Below, in pieces: positions 1 through 7,822 of a stretch of DNA of 17,227 nucleotides. Positions within the stretch are counted from its first letter, which is position 1. Each line of letters opens with the position of its first letter. The DNA is from an uncultured Alphaproteobacteria bacterium (lineage in GTDB: Bacteria; Pseudomonadota; Alphaproteobacteria; Rickettsiales; UBA1997), in NCBI GenBank assembly GCA_903959715.1, contig CAJBXX010000102.1:1-17227 (forward strand). The letters are read 5' to 3'. A model generated the notes under the pieces. It saw only the letters and a list, made by a program, of their open reading frames with translations, ran no database searches and was not told the origin of the DNA. Both the position numbers and the translations under genes were made by a program.

Positions 1-159
1 AGCACTTTTTAAAGAGGCTTCGGAAATCATTTCAAAAACTTGCGAAATACCCGCAAGCAAAATGCCAATTATGATTATTACCACCGAAATTTCAACGAGT
101 GTGAAAGCTGAAGAGGTTTTGAAATTAAATTTTCTTTTGAAAAAGGAATTTTTTTTCAT
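1..159 (-). CDS. Type IV prepilin-like protein, N-terminal part (runs off the window)
   Basis: Reading leftward from the ATG at 159, 53 codons stay open to base 1, so only the N-terminus is present. It has a short Lys/Arg-rich leader (residues 1-18), then FTLVEISVV (19-27) and a hydrophobic run to about residue 38. This is the class III signal of type IV pilins and type II secretion pseudopilins. In those families a prepilin peptidase cuts just before the Phe and methylates it, and the Glu at +5 (E23 here) is conserved for assembly. The residue before the cut is Ala18 rather than the usual Gly. The mature domain lies outside the window, so pilin, pseudopilin and other methylated surface proteins cannot be told apart. 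It lies 140 bases downstream of the flavin reductase gene on the same strand. No Shine-Dalgarno motif is visible. Confidence 0.7.
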   Translation of the reverse strand, partial: MKKNSFFKRKFNFKTSSAFTLVEISVVIIIIGILLAGISQVFEMISEASLKSA

Positions 160-299
160 TTAGGGTTTATTTTGGTTTTTTAAAATTGCTTAAAGAAATT
201 TTTTTTATGAAATCATTTTAAAAAAAGAAATTGAATATTACAATGTCTTTATTAATTAAAATGAAACATAAATTTAGGGATTTTTAATTTGGTTCAACA

Positions 300-986
300 T
301 TATTGAATATAAGCATATTTGCCCTTGAAATAGAGCAATGGTTTTGAGTCTTTAACGCTATTAAAATCAACCACTTCGCCAATTATAATATGATGATCGC
401 CCATCTTGATGACTTTATGTTTTTTGCATTCAACAAATGCCAACGAATTATAGAAAATTGGATTGCCGAATTTGCTAAAAAAATAGGGCTCGACATGCCA
501 TTTATGAGAGTTTTTGGGAGTGGCAAAGGCACTTGATAAATCGCGTTGTTCGACCGCTAAAATATTTAACAAAAAATAACGATTTTTTTTGAAAAATTTT
601 AAATTAGTGGATTTATTATCGACGCAAAATGAAACCAATGCAGGCTCAAGAGAGACTGAGGAAAAAGAATTTATGGTCATACCAAAAAATTCATCAGCGA
701 AAATTTTTTTAATTCTATTGAGAATTTTTTCATCGACAAAATTTTGAAAATCGCCTTCTTTAATTTTAAAATCTTTGTGAAATATTTTTTGCGATAAACG
801 CTTGCCGACTTGATTTTCTTCAAAAAAATTCTGCCAAAAATCTTCAAATTTTTTGATGAAATTATTATTTTCTAAAAAATTTTGATTAAAAAATTTAGTA
901 GCGAAGAAATTGCGTTTGCGGGCACAGGCAATAACGACTCCCGTTGTAAAATTTCCAAGATTTTCTCGTAGTTTTTTCTTATCCAT
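300..986 (-). CDS. Flavin reductase-domain (FMN-binding split barrel) protein with internal insert
   Basis: The 228-residue protein matches the NAD(P)H:flavin oxidoreductase / flavin reductase-like family. The N-terminus LGNFTTGVVI (10-19) fits the family's G-x-F-x-TGV start. GMTINSFSSVSLEP (102-115) is the flavin-binding core. MGDHHIIIGEV (195-205) and PLLYFKGKY (216-224) close the barrel. Such proteins reduce FMN or FAD with NAD(P)H, often to supply a two-component monooxygenase; no partner is visible here. Family members usually reach the GMTxNSF motif about 20-25 residues after the TGV motif, but here the gap is about 85 residues (roughly 22-100). This extra stretch is rich in Phe, Asn and Lys. 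The ATG lies 3 bases after the nuoL stop, so the two genes are probably co-transcribed. Domain assignment is firm; substrate and partner are unknown. Confidence 0.85.
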   Translation of the reverse strand: MDKKKLRENLGNFTTGVVIACARKRNFFATKFFNQNFLENNNFIKKFEDFWQNFFEENQVGKRLSQKIFHKDFKIKEGDFQNFVDEKILNRIKKIFADEFFGMTINSFSSVSLEPALVSFCVDNKSTNLKFFKKNRYFLLNILAVEQRDLSSAFATPKNSHKWHVEPYFFSKFGNPIFYNSLAFVECKKHKVIKMGDHHIIIGEVVDFNSVKDSKPLLYFKGKYAYIQ

Positions 987-989
987 GGC

Positions 990-3032
990 TTAAAATTTAG
1001 AAGAGAATAAATCTAAAAAACTGGTTCTAATTAAAGAGTAAAGAGTGTCGCCCTTCGAGATGATTGGAATAGCGAAATCGATAAAAATTAAACCAATAAT
1101 TACTAAGCCAAAAATCATCCAAGTGGCGTAATGATAAACCAAGCCGGTTTGGATTTTTGAAACAGCGTGTGAAAAGAGGCGACAAAGGCTAACGGCACCA
1201 TTGGGAATGCCGTCGATAATTCTCATATCGACAATTTTCCATAAAAAATTTCCAAGTTTTTTGGTTGGATTAATTAAGACATTTTCGTAAAATTCATCGA
1301 AATACCATTTGTTGTAAGAGAGGTTGTAAAGCCTAGGAAATAGCTTAGCGAGAGCGTTTGGAAGTTGTGGTTTTTTGATATAAAAAACAAAAGCCAAAGC
1401 GATAGCGATTACGCCAACAATCATCGGAGCGATTTTTACTAAAAATGGAGCGTGATGAATTTCGTCATAAATGAAGAATTTACTTAATGAAATTGTGATG
1501 GCTGAAGTGAAGAAGCCGTTGGTTGAAACCATTTTTAAAACTGCGGAACCAAGATAGCCAACGACAATTGAACCAATCGCTAAAATAATTAATGGAATGA
1601 GCATAGTTTTTGGCGATTCGTGTGCATGATCGAAGGTGTGATGATCGGCACGACTCTTGCCGTGGAAGGTTAAAAATAAAAGACGCCAAGAATAAAATGC
1701 CGTTAAAAATGCCGAAGCAATTCCCATGTAAAAAGCAAATTTACCAATTGGAGATTGTGACATGTAAGCCGACTCTAAAATTACATCTTTAGAGTAAAAT
1801 CCGGCGAAAGGCGGAAATCCTGCGAGAGCAAGAGAGCCAATCCACATCGACACATAAGTTATTGGAATTTTTTTCCACAAACCGCCCATTTTTTGAATAT
1901 TTTGTTCGTGGTGCATGGCGTGAATAACGCTTCCCGCGCCAAGGAAGAGTAGGGCTTTGAAAAAAGCGTGAGTTGCTAAATGAAAAATTGCACCCGAATA
2001 AGCCGACATTCCACAGGCAAAAAACATATAGCCAAGTTGCGAGCAAGTTGAGTAGGCGATAATTTTTTTAATATCATTTTGTGTTAAAGCGATGGTCGCT
2101 GCAAACAATGCTGTAGTGGCTCCAACGATGGCAATTAAATCGAGGGCGATTGGCGATAATTCAAAAAGTGGCGAACATCTCGCGACCAAAAACACTCCGG
2201 CCGTAACCATGGTGGCGGCGTGAATTAAGGCGGAAACCGGGGTTGGACCTTCCATCGCATCTGCCAACCAAACATGCAAGCCGATTTGAGCCGATTTGCC
2301 CATGGCGCCGATGAACAATAAAATGCAAATGGTGTCGATGGTTAAAAATTGCGTTCCGAAAAGCATAAAACGGTCGGAAGCGTGGTTGCAAATTTGATAA
2401 AAAACTTTGGAATATTCGACTGAATCAAAAGTTAAATAAATTAAAGCGATGGCAAGAATTAAGCCTAGATCGCCGACGCGATTGGCGATGAAAGCTTTCA
2501 TCGAGGCACGATTGGCTGAATCTTTTTTGAACCAAAAACCGATGAGCAAATATGAGGCAACGCCAACGCCTTCCCAGCCGAAAAATAATTGCACAAAATT
2601 ATCAGCCGAAACTAAAGCGAGCATGAAAAAAGTGAAGAGCGATAAATAGGACATGAAGCGAGCAATGGAGCGGTCATCATGCATGTAGCCGATTGAATAA
2701 AGATGTACTAAAAATGAAATATAGGTAACGACGATGAACATTGTGGCACTTAGAGCGTCAACATGAATTGACCAATTGGCGATAAAACTTCCCGATTTTA
2801 TAAAGCTTAATAAGGCGTCGCTGTGGATTTGTTTGGTTTGATAAAATTCAACGAAAACCATTGTAGCACAAAGGGCGGAGCCGAACATTAAAGCGGTGGT
2901 GAAATATTGAGCGAACTTGTCAGAAAAGCTGTGAGTATTTTTACTTGGAATTATTCTTGATAAAATTCCAGAAAATAAAAAGCCGATCAAAGGCAAGAAA
3001 ATCGTGAGTTTAGCTAACATGGAAAATGACAA
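990..3032 (-). CDS. nuoL: NADH-quinone oxidoreductase subunit L
   Basis: This is a 680-residue, many-helix membrane protein of the Nqo12/ND5 antiporter-like family. It forms the distal proton-pumping module of respiratory complex I and the long lateral helix along the membrane arm. Visible hallmarks are FFGWEGVGVASYLLIGFW (150-167, with E154), GKSAQIGLHVWLADAMEGPT (245-264, with K246) and SALIHAATMV (267-276). Length fits the family. An in-frame Met at residue 5 (3020) could be the real start; nothing upstream decides between them. It is not next to nuoJ, nuoK, nuoM or nuoN, which normally flank it. Upstream is pheT (156-base gap) and downstream, after 3 bases, the flavin reductase gene. Identification is secure. 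Confidence 0.97.
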   Translation of the reverse strand: MSFSMLAKLTIFLPLIGFLFSGILSRIIPSKNTHSFSDKFAQYFTTALMFGSALCATMVFVEFYQTKQIHSDALLSFIKSGSFIANWSIHVDALSATMFIVVTYISFLVHLYSIGYMHDDRSIARFMSYLSLFTFFMLALVSADNFVQLFFGWEGVGVASYLLIGFWFKKDSANRASMKAFIANRVGDLGLILAIALIYLTFDSVEYSKVFYQICNHASDRFMLFGTQFLTIDTICILLFIGAMGKSAQIGLHVWLADAMEGPTPVSALIHAATMVTAGVFLVARCSPLFELSPIALDLIAIVGATTALFAATIALTQNDIKKIIAYSTCSQLGYMFFACGMSAYSGAIFHLATHAFFKALLFLGAGSVIHAMHHEQNIQKMGGLWKKIPITYVSMWIGSLALAGFPPFAGFYSKDVILESAYMSQSPIGKFAFYMGIASAFLTAFYSWRLLFLTFHGKSRADHHTFDHAHESPKTMLIPLIILAIGSIVVGYLGSAVLKMVSTNGFFTSAITISLSKFFIYDEIHHAPFLVKIAPMIVGVIAIALAFVFYIKKPQLPNALAKLFPRLYNLSYNKWYFDEFYENVLINPTKKLGNFLWKIVDMRIIDGIPNGAVSLCRLFSHAVSKIQTGLVYHYATWMIFGLVIIGLIFIDFAIPIISKGDTLYSLIRTSFLDLFSSKF

Positions 3033-3188
3033 AAAGTTAAAAAAATTTTTGGTAAAAAAGAATTTATTTTCACCATTTTATAACCGAATTTATTTTTGGC
3101 AAATCTTTATATGAATTAAATTTGCTTCGCAAAATAAGGTTTATTTAAATTTGCGTAAATCTATACAAAGTTTTTTTGTCTTTCATTC
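3033..3188 (-). promoter_or_regulatory. pheT-nuoL intergenic spacer with hairpin and possible promoter
   Basis: This 156-base gap is the largest inside the long minus-strand block and may restart transcription for nuoL. Reading the minus strand, a small hairpin TTTGC-GAA-GCAAA lies at 3121-3133. A TATAAA box lies at 3077-3082, about 45 bases before the nuoL ATG, with TTGCCA at 3097-3102. The spacing between those two boxes is 14 bases, shorter than the usual 16-18, so the promoter reading is weak. The hairpin lacks a following T run and is not a convincing terminator. No gene or RNA is recognisable in this stretch. Confidence 0.25.
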
Positions 3189-5549
3189 TTATCGCAATTT
3201 CGCTTGAAATTTGCTCGCTAAAGTTTCGATTATTTTGGTGCTAAAATTTTCGATTTCTTCGGAATTGAGAGTTTTTTCGCTCGATTGAATTTTAACGCGT
3301 AAAGCCACGGATTTCTTGCCTTCTTCAATGTTGTTGCCACTAAAAATATCGAAAATATTAACTTCTTTGACTAAATTTTTATCAATTGCTTGAATTGATT
3401 TTGTAAGCTCGCCGACCATTAAATTTTTATCAACGACAAAAGCAAAATCTCTTTCAACGATTGGAAAATCATTGCTTTGATAAGCCTTGCGGGAAGTTGA
3501 TTTTGTAGGAGTTGGCAAGGATTCAACAAAAATTTCAAAAATATAAAGACGCGTTTTTAGGTCAAAAAGTTTATTGATGGCGGGGTGAATTTCGCCGAAA
3601 TAACCAATGATATTTTTACCAAGTTTTGCACAAGCAAAGCGATGCGGATGAAAATATTTTAATGGCGAATCACTAGTGATTTGAAGGCTTTCAGGCTTAA
3701 TGCCAAAATGCTCGACGACATCAAAAAAATCTTTTTTGACATCAAAAAAATCGACATCGCGCTCGTCATGATAATGATTTTGTTCTTTAGTTTTTCCGGC
3801 ACGAAGCCCCGAAATCATGGTTTTTTGCGAAGTTGGGTTTTCAAAAATATTGCCAATTTCAAAAAACGCTAAATTTTGAAAATTGCGTAAATAATTTTTT
3901 TGATAAGAGTTGATTAAGCCAATCGCCAGAGTGGGGCGCATGTGATTGAGTTCGAGTGAAATTGGATTTTGTAAAATCAAATTTGGGTTTTTTTCGGTAA
4001 AAATTTCAACAAATTTTTCATCAACAAATGACCAATTTATAGTTTCGATAAAACCTTTTGAAGCCAATAAAATTCGGGCTTTATGTAAAGGATTAACAAA
4101 ATTTTGAAAATCATTTTGCGTGTTTTCTAAAATATTTTTTTGAATATTTTCATAACCATAAATTCTTAAAATTTCTTCAACCAAATCTTCGCTTGAAAAA
4201 ATATCATGGCGCTTGCTTGGCACTTCGACTTTAAAATTCTTATCAGTTTTGAAGCCTAGAGAATTAAGGATTTCAACGGCTTGATCTGTAGAGATTTTTA
4301 TGCCAATTAATTTTTCAAATTTGTTGAAATCAAAATCAATAAATTGTGATGGTAAATTGTGATTTTCGACAAAAATTTCGCTGGCTTCGCCACCGCAAAT
4401 TTCAAGAATTAATTGTGTCGCAAGCTCAATGCCGTCAAGGCAAGTTTGGTAATCGACACCTCGTTCAAAGCGATGACGAGAATCGGATAAAATATTTAAA
4501 GAGCGACCATTATTGGCGACGATTTCTTTGCTAAAAAAAGCCGATTCGAGCAAAATTGCCGAAGTTTCAATTTCGCATGAAGAATGCTTTGAGCCCATGA
4601 CTCCAGCGACGCTGAGAATATTATTTTCATCAGAAATTGAAAGAATTTTTTCATTAATTTCATGTTCGGAATTTTTTAATGATAGAAATTTTTGATTTTT
4701 CGAAGCGGTGCTAATCGAAATTTTTTTGCCGATTTTATTTAAATCATAAGCGTGCATGGGGCGATTTAAAATATGCATAACATAGTTGGTGACATCAACA
4801 ACCGCCGATATTGAATTGATGCCAGCACTTTCAATTTTTTTGACCAGCCATGCGGGCGATTGACAATTTTTTAAATTTTTTAAAACGCGAAAAGAAATAA
4901 ATGGGCAATGTTGTGGGGCTTGATTTGAAATCTCTAAATCAAACTTAAATTTACTGGGAATTTTTGAAATTTTTGGAATTTTTAAAGTGCCGATTTTGGT
5001 CGCCGATAAATCGCAAGCGATGCCGAAGACGCCTAGGCAATCGCCACGATTGGGAGTTATATTAATTTCAATAATGGCATCATCAATGCCAAAAACTTCG
5101 GAAATTTTTGTGCCAATGGCGAATTTTTCGTCGATCTCGATAATGCCAGCATCTTCATTGCCCAAAGATAATTCGCGAGCCGAGCACAACATGCCGTTGC
5201 TTTCAACGCCAGCGATTTTGGCCTTTTTAATAATCATGCCATTGCTTGGGATTATTGAATTGATTGGTGCGTAAGCAACTTTAATTCCGACGCGGGCGTT
5301 AGAGGCGCCGCAAATAATTTGTAATGGAATTTTGCTATCGATGGTTTCGACTAAGCAGATTTTGAGCTTGTTTGAATTTTCGTGGGGCTTGGCTTCGATG
5401 ATTTTAGCGACCGAAAAATCCTTCAAATTTTTGGCTTTATCTTCGCAATTTTCAACTTCCAAGCCAATTTTTGTGAGTGTTTTACAAATTTCATCAAGAG
5501 AAGCTGATGTTTCTAGGAATTCTTTGAGAGTTGAAAGAGCGAATTTCAT
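3189..5549 (-). CDS. pheT: Phenylalanine-tRNA ligase beta subunit
   Basis: At 786 residues this is full length for the bacterial beta chain of phenylalanyl-tRNA synthetase, which works as an alpha2-beta2 tetramer to charge tRNA-Phe. Domains in order are an N-terminal OB-fold tRNA-binding domain (about 40-147), the B3/B4 editing domain (about 210-380, with SDSRHRFERGVD at 355-366), the B5 domain (about 404-470, ending VEEILRIYGYENI) and a C-terminal FDX-ACB anticodon-binding domain (about 694-786, starting DFPIVERDFAFVV). The alpha-subunit gene pheS, commonly just upstream, is not in this window. Instead pheT follows atpF after 17 bases on the same strand and probably shares its transcript. 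There is no Shine-Dalgarno motif before the ATG. Confidence 0.97.
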   Translation of the reverse strand: MKFALSTLKEFLETSASLDEICKTLTKIGLEVENCEDKAKNLKDFSVAKIIEAKPHENSNKLKICLVETIDSKIPLQIICGASNARVGIKVAYAPINSIIPSNGMIIKKAKIAGVESNGMLCSARELSLGNEDAGIIEIDEKFAIGTKISEVFGIDDAIIEINITPNRGDCLGVFGIACDLSATKIGTLKIPKISKIPSKFKFDLEISNQAPQHCPFISFRVLKNLKNCQSPAWLVKKIESAGINSISAVVDVTNYVMHILNRPMHAYDLNKIGKKISISTASKNQKFLSLKNSEHEINEKILSISDENNILSVAGVMGSKHSSCEIETSAILLESAFFSKEIVANNGRSLNILSDSRHRFERGVDYQTCLDGIELATQLILEICGGEASEIFVENHNLPSQFIDFDFNKFEKLIGIKISTDQAVEILNSLGFKTDKNFKVEVPSKRHDIFSSEDLVEEILRIYGYENIQKNILENTQNDFQNFVNPLHKARILLASKGFIETINWSFVDEKFVEIFTEKNPNLILQNPISLELNHMRPTLAIGLINSYQKNYLRNFQNLAFFEIGNIFENPTSQKTMISGLRAGKTKEQNHYHDERDVDFFDVKKDFFDVVEHFGIKPESLQITSDSPLKYFHPHRFACAKLGKNIIGYFGEIHPAINKLFDLKTRLYIFEIFVESLPTPTKSTSRKAYQSNDFPIVERDFAFVVDKNLMVGELTKSIQAIDKNLVKEVNIFDIFSGNNIEEGKKSVALRVKIQSSEKTLNSEEIENFSTKIIETLASKFQAKLR

Positions 5550-5566
5550 AGTGAAAGTGATTAAAA

Positions 5567-6034
5567 TTATTGAATTTTAGAAATTTGAACTAATGATTTT
5601 TCAATAATTTTATTTTGTTCATTTTCTTTGAAATGAAGAGTTGAAATTTGTTCAATTGCTTCGTTGATAATGTTAGTCTTAACTTGGCGAATAGCAAATT
5701 CTTCTTCGGCTTTTAAACGCTCTAAAGCGAGATCGCTAATTTTTTTTATTTGATCTTCTAAGGATTTTTTGGAAGCATTTTCAATTTTTTTCGCCTCTTC
5801 AATGGCATCGGTGATAATTTTTTGCGAATGATCAATCGAATGCTTGTGAAAAACTTTAGCTTCTTCGAGTAATTTTTGAGCGATTTCGCGTAATTTTTTT
5901 GCCTCCAAAATATCTTCGGCAATTTTTTTAGAATGGGAATCGAGAGTTTTGGCAATTTTTGGTAAAACAAACTTAATTAATAAACCAAGAAATGAGAAAA
6001 AGGCAATTGCTAACCAGAATTTTTCGTCGAACAT
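5567..6034 (-). CDS. atpF: ATP synthase Fo subunit b
   Basis: This 155-residue protein is a b-type peripheral stalk subunit of F1Fo ATP synthase. It has one N-terminal membrane helix (about 7-25). A long charged, Lys/Glu-rich helix follows, expected to form a coiled coil with b' and to hold the F1 head still. DSHSKKIAEDILEAKKLR (32-49) is the typical start of the b-subunit dimerisation region. The start codon is 1 base past the stop of the b' gene (6036), so the two are translationally close-coupled and presumably made in equal amounts. The two unequal b genes (b' then b) are typical of alphaproteobacteria and cyanobacteria. Calling this one b and the upstream one b' rests on gene order and N-terminal sequence. 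Confidence 0.93.
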   Translation of the reverse strand: MFDEKFWLAIAFFSFLGLLIKFVLPKIAKTLDSHSKKIAEDILEAKKLREIAQKLLEEAKVFHKHSIDHSQKIITDAIEEAKKIENASKKSLEDQIKKISDLALERLKAEEEFAIRQVKTNIINEAIEQISTLHFKENEQNKIIEKSLVQISKIQ

Positions 6035-6035
6035 T

Positions 6036-6467
6036 TTAATTTGTAATTTTATTTTTAATAATTTGAACTAAATCTTGAATAATCTTTGTGTTTGAAGCCT
6101 TGGAATCATCAACAAATTTCTTAATTTCGTCGCGAGATTCTTTAACTTTTAACTCAATTTTATGTTTTAATTCGGCCATTGATTTGTCGCGTTCTTGGTG
6201 AGATTTTTTGGTGATTTCTTCAATTTTTTGAAGATATTCTAGATTGGCTTTTTGTAAATTTTCTTGACCTTCATTATTTATCAAATCAATTTGTTGATTA
6301 ATTTCATCGGCGAGATTTTTGTCATTTTCAATTAAGTCATGACGCTTGGATAATATTGAGCGAATACGCGGAAGAATTATAAATTGAGTTGATAAATAAA
6401 GTATCGAAAAACACAAAATAAACCAAAAAATTTGCGATGAATAAGTTGTAAAATCAAGTTGAGGCAT
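6036..6467 (-). CDS. atpG: ATP synthase Fo subunit b'
   Basis: This 143-residue protein begins MPQLDFTTYSSQIFWFILCF, a start typical of alphaproteobacterial b' subunits. It has one membrane helix (about 13-31) and then a long heptad-like charged helix. With b it forms the heterodimeric peripheral stalk that links the a subunit in the membrane to F1. LPRIRSILSKRHDLIENDK (32-50) is the conserved juxtamembrane segment. It sits between atpE (52-base gap) and atpF (1-base gap). The symbol atpG is used for b' in some alphaproteobacterial annotations and for the gamma subunit elsewhere; here it means b'. Confidence 0.92.
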   Translation of the reverse strand: MPQLDFTTYSSQIFWFILCFSILYLSTQFIILPRIRSILSKRHDLIENDKNLADEINQQIDLINNEGQENLQKANLEYLQKIEEITKKSHQERDKSMAELKHKIELKVKESRDEIKKFVDDSKASNTKIIQDLVQIIKNKITN

Positions 6468-6519
6468 AATGTTGTTTTAAATAATTTAAAGTTTGGGTTT
6501 TTTGTGGTGATAAAAAATA

Positions 6520-6747
6520 TTAGTTGGTAAATAAAACCAAGAAAGCCAAAAGAACGGCAAAAATTCCGATCGCTTCGGCTAAACCAACCGCGATATAAAT
6601 ATATTTTTCGATTTTTGGAGCGGCCGAAGGATTACGCGCAATGCTATTGAAGAAAGATCCGAAGATGTTTCCGATAGCGATGGCAGAACCCGCCATGGCG
6701 ATTGATAACAAGCCGATACCGATAAATTTTAATGCAAGCATTTCCAT
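6520..6747 (-). CDS. atpE: ATP synthase Fo subunit c (proteolipid)
   Basis: This 75-residue, two-helix hairpin protein forms the rotating c ring of ATP synthase. The polar loop carries ARNPSAAP (37-44), the conserved RNP segment that contacts the gamma and epsilon subunits. The second helix carries the proton-binding carboxylate, Glu58 in GLAEAIGIF. The first helix has the Gly/Ala pattern needed for tight ring packing. Glu rather than Asp at this position is normal for many alphaproteobacteria. It is preceded by a 99-base gap after atpB, long for this operon, which contains an inverted repeat and may help set the higher dose of c that the ring needs. Confidence 0.97.
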   Translation of the reverse strand: MEMLALKFIGIGLLSIAMAGSAIAIGNIFGSFFNSIARNPSAAPKIEKYIYIAVGLAEAIGIFAVLLAFLVLFTN

Positions 6748-6776
6748 AGTTAGAGTAGTTTAAAGTTAATAAAATT

Positions 6777-6823
6777 GCTCATTAACCCCATAGTTAAAAG
6801 GGAAAATTATTTGACAAATGAGC
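6777..6823 (-). repeat. Inverted repeat in the atpB-atpE spacer
   Basis: GCTCATT at 6777-6783 is a perfect inverted match to AATGAGC at 6817-6823, with a 33-base loop. The loop contains a smaller TTAAC/GTTAA pair (6782-6786 and 6793-6797) that would compete with the outer stem. It may be an RNA-processing or stabilising structure between the a and c subunit genes, where stoichiometry differs strongly. In such AT-rich sequence a 7-base stem with this loop is only mildly notable. Confidence 0.25.
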
Positions 6824-6846
6824 GAACGCCAAATTCCGAAATAATC

Positions 6847-7686
6847 TTAATGTGATTTCATGGTTTCACCCAAATAAGCACAAACTAAGATTGCAAAAAT
6901 ATAAGCCTGAAGAACTGCGACGAAGAGTTCAAACCCGGTCATTATTATGCTAAATAAAAATGGTAATATTCCGAAGAAACCAAGCGAAATTATGAAGCCC
7001 GCGATAACTTTTAATAAAACATGACCCGCTACCATATTGGCGAAAAGTCGCACTGATAAAGTGACGGGACGAATTAAAAATGAAAAAAATTCAATTAAAA
7101 AAATTAGTGGAGCCATCCATAGCGGGACTCCGCTTGGTAAAAACATATGAATGAAGCCACTAAAACCGTTGCGAATAATGGCGTAAAGAGTGATTACAAA
7201 AAAACAAGTCAATGCCAATGAAAGGGTGACGGCAATTTGGCTGGTTGAAGTGAAACTATATGGCGTCATGCCGAGGCAATTACATAGTAAAACGAAGGTA
7301 AAGATACAAAAAATTAATGGAAAGAATTTTTTACCTTCGTGGCCAATGCTTCCTTCGATTAAATTATTGATAAAATTATAAACCGATTCAGCAATCACCT
7401 GAATTCGCGATGGAATTAAAAGTTTACGACTTGTGGCTTTTATCATGAATAAAATAATTAAAGCGGTGGCGATAATCATGTAAAGGGCAGAGTTGGTAAG
7501 GCTTAAATTAAGGTTGCCAACATGAATTGGATAAATTTCTTTTATTTTAAATTGATCGAGCGGGCTATGTTTTTCGTGATTTTCTGAATGTTGTTCTTGG
7601 TTTTCGACAATTTCTTCTGCAGATTTTGTAATAGCTTTTGAATCAACGCTAGGTAGCTTATTTTGATTTTCGGTTTTGTGTTCCAT
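6847..7686 (-). CDS. atpB: ATP synthase Fo subunit a
   Basis: This 279-residue multi-helix membrane protein forms the proton half-channels against the c ring. The family signature LSVRLFANMVAGH (210-222) holds the essential arginine, R213. GFELFVAVLQAYIFAIL (251-267) is the conserved last helix, with Q260 in the position of the conserved Gln. The canonical alphaproteobacterial start, resembling PLDQFKIKEIYPIHVG, begins only near residue 42. Before it lies a charged, Glu/His/Asn-rich extension of about 40 residues with no internal Met. It is the first gene of the minus-strand block. atpI, which often precedes atpB in alphaproteobacteria, is absent here; the region upstream is a divergent promoter. 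Confidence 0.96.
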   Translation of the reverse strand: MEHKTENQNKLPSVDSKAITKSAEEIVENQEQHSENHEKHSPLDQFKIKEIYPIHVGNLNLSLTNSALYMIIATALIILFMIKATSRKLLIPSRIQVIAESVYNFINNLIEGSIGHEGKKFFPLIFCIFTFVLLCNCLGMTPYSFTSTSQIAVTLSLALTCFFVITLYAIIRNGFSGFIHMFLPSGVPLWMAPLIFLIEFFSFLIRPVTLSVRLFANMVAGHVLLKVIAGFIISLGFFGILPFLFSIIMTGFELFVAVLQAYIFAILVCAYLGETMKSH

Positions 7687-7782
7687 GGAAAATTTTAAAT
7701 TTTAATTTAAATAAAATTGAAAAAAAACTAGATTTATTTAATTAGCTCAATCAATATCAAAAAAAGAATATATCATTTTTTA

Positions 7783-7819
7783 AGTATAACAAAATATTTT
7801 TTGCTTAACATAAAGTCAA
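7783..7819 (-). promoter_or_regulatory. Candidate promoter(s) for the atp block, overlapping a divergent one
   Basis: On the minus strand, TATACT at 7783-7788 is preceded by TG one base away (7790-7791), giving an extended -10 element about 95 bases upstream of the atpB ATG. A second arrangement is TTGACT at 7814-7819, a 17-base spacer and TATTTT at 7791-7796. On the plus strand TATAAC (7785-7790) overlaps the first box and could serve the IalB-like gene, but I see no good -35 for it. The rest of 7687-7822 is AT-rich with no other structure. Assignments are by eye. Confidence 0.4.
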
Positions 7820-7822
7820 GTT

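Noticed and set aside
160..299. AT-rich spacer checked for a small RNA, tRNA or promoter
   Set aside because: Only homopolymer-rich DNA with no stable stem, and no -35/-10 pair with acceptable spacing before the prepilin gene.
293..307. TTCAA/TTGAA palindrome at the end of the flavin reductase gene
   Set aside because: The stem is only 5 bases, all but one pair being A-T and no T run, which is expected by chance in this composition.
1789..2046. Second minus-strand frame inside nuoL
   Set aside because: It overlaps the conserved core of nuoL in another frame and has a composition typical of a frame shadow.
4987..5274. Plus-strand open frame of 95 codons opposite pheT
   Set aside because: It lies wholly within the conserved tRNA-binding region of pheT on the other strand and encodes no recognisable domain. 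It is a shadow of the AT-rich codon pattern.
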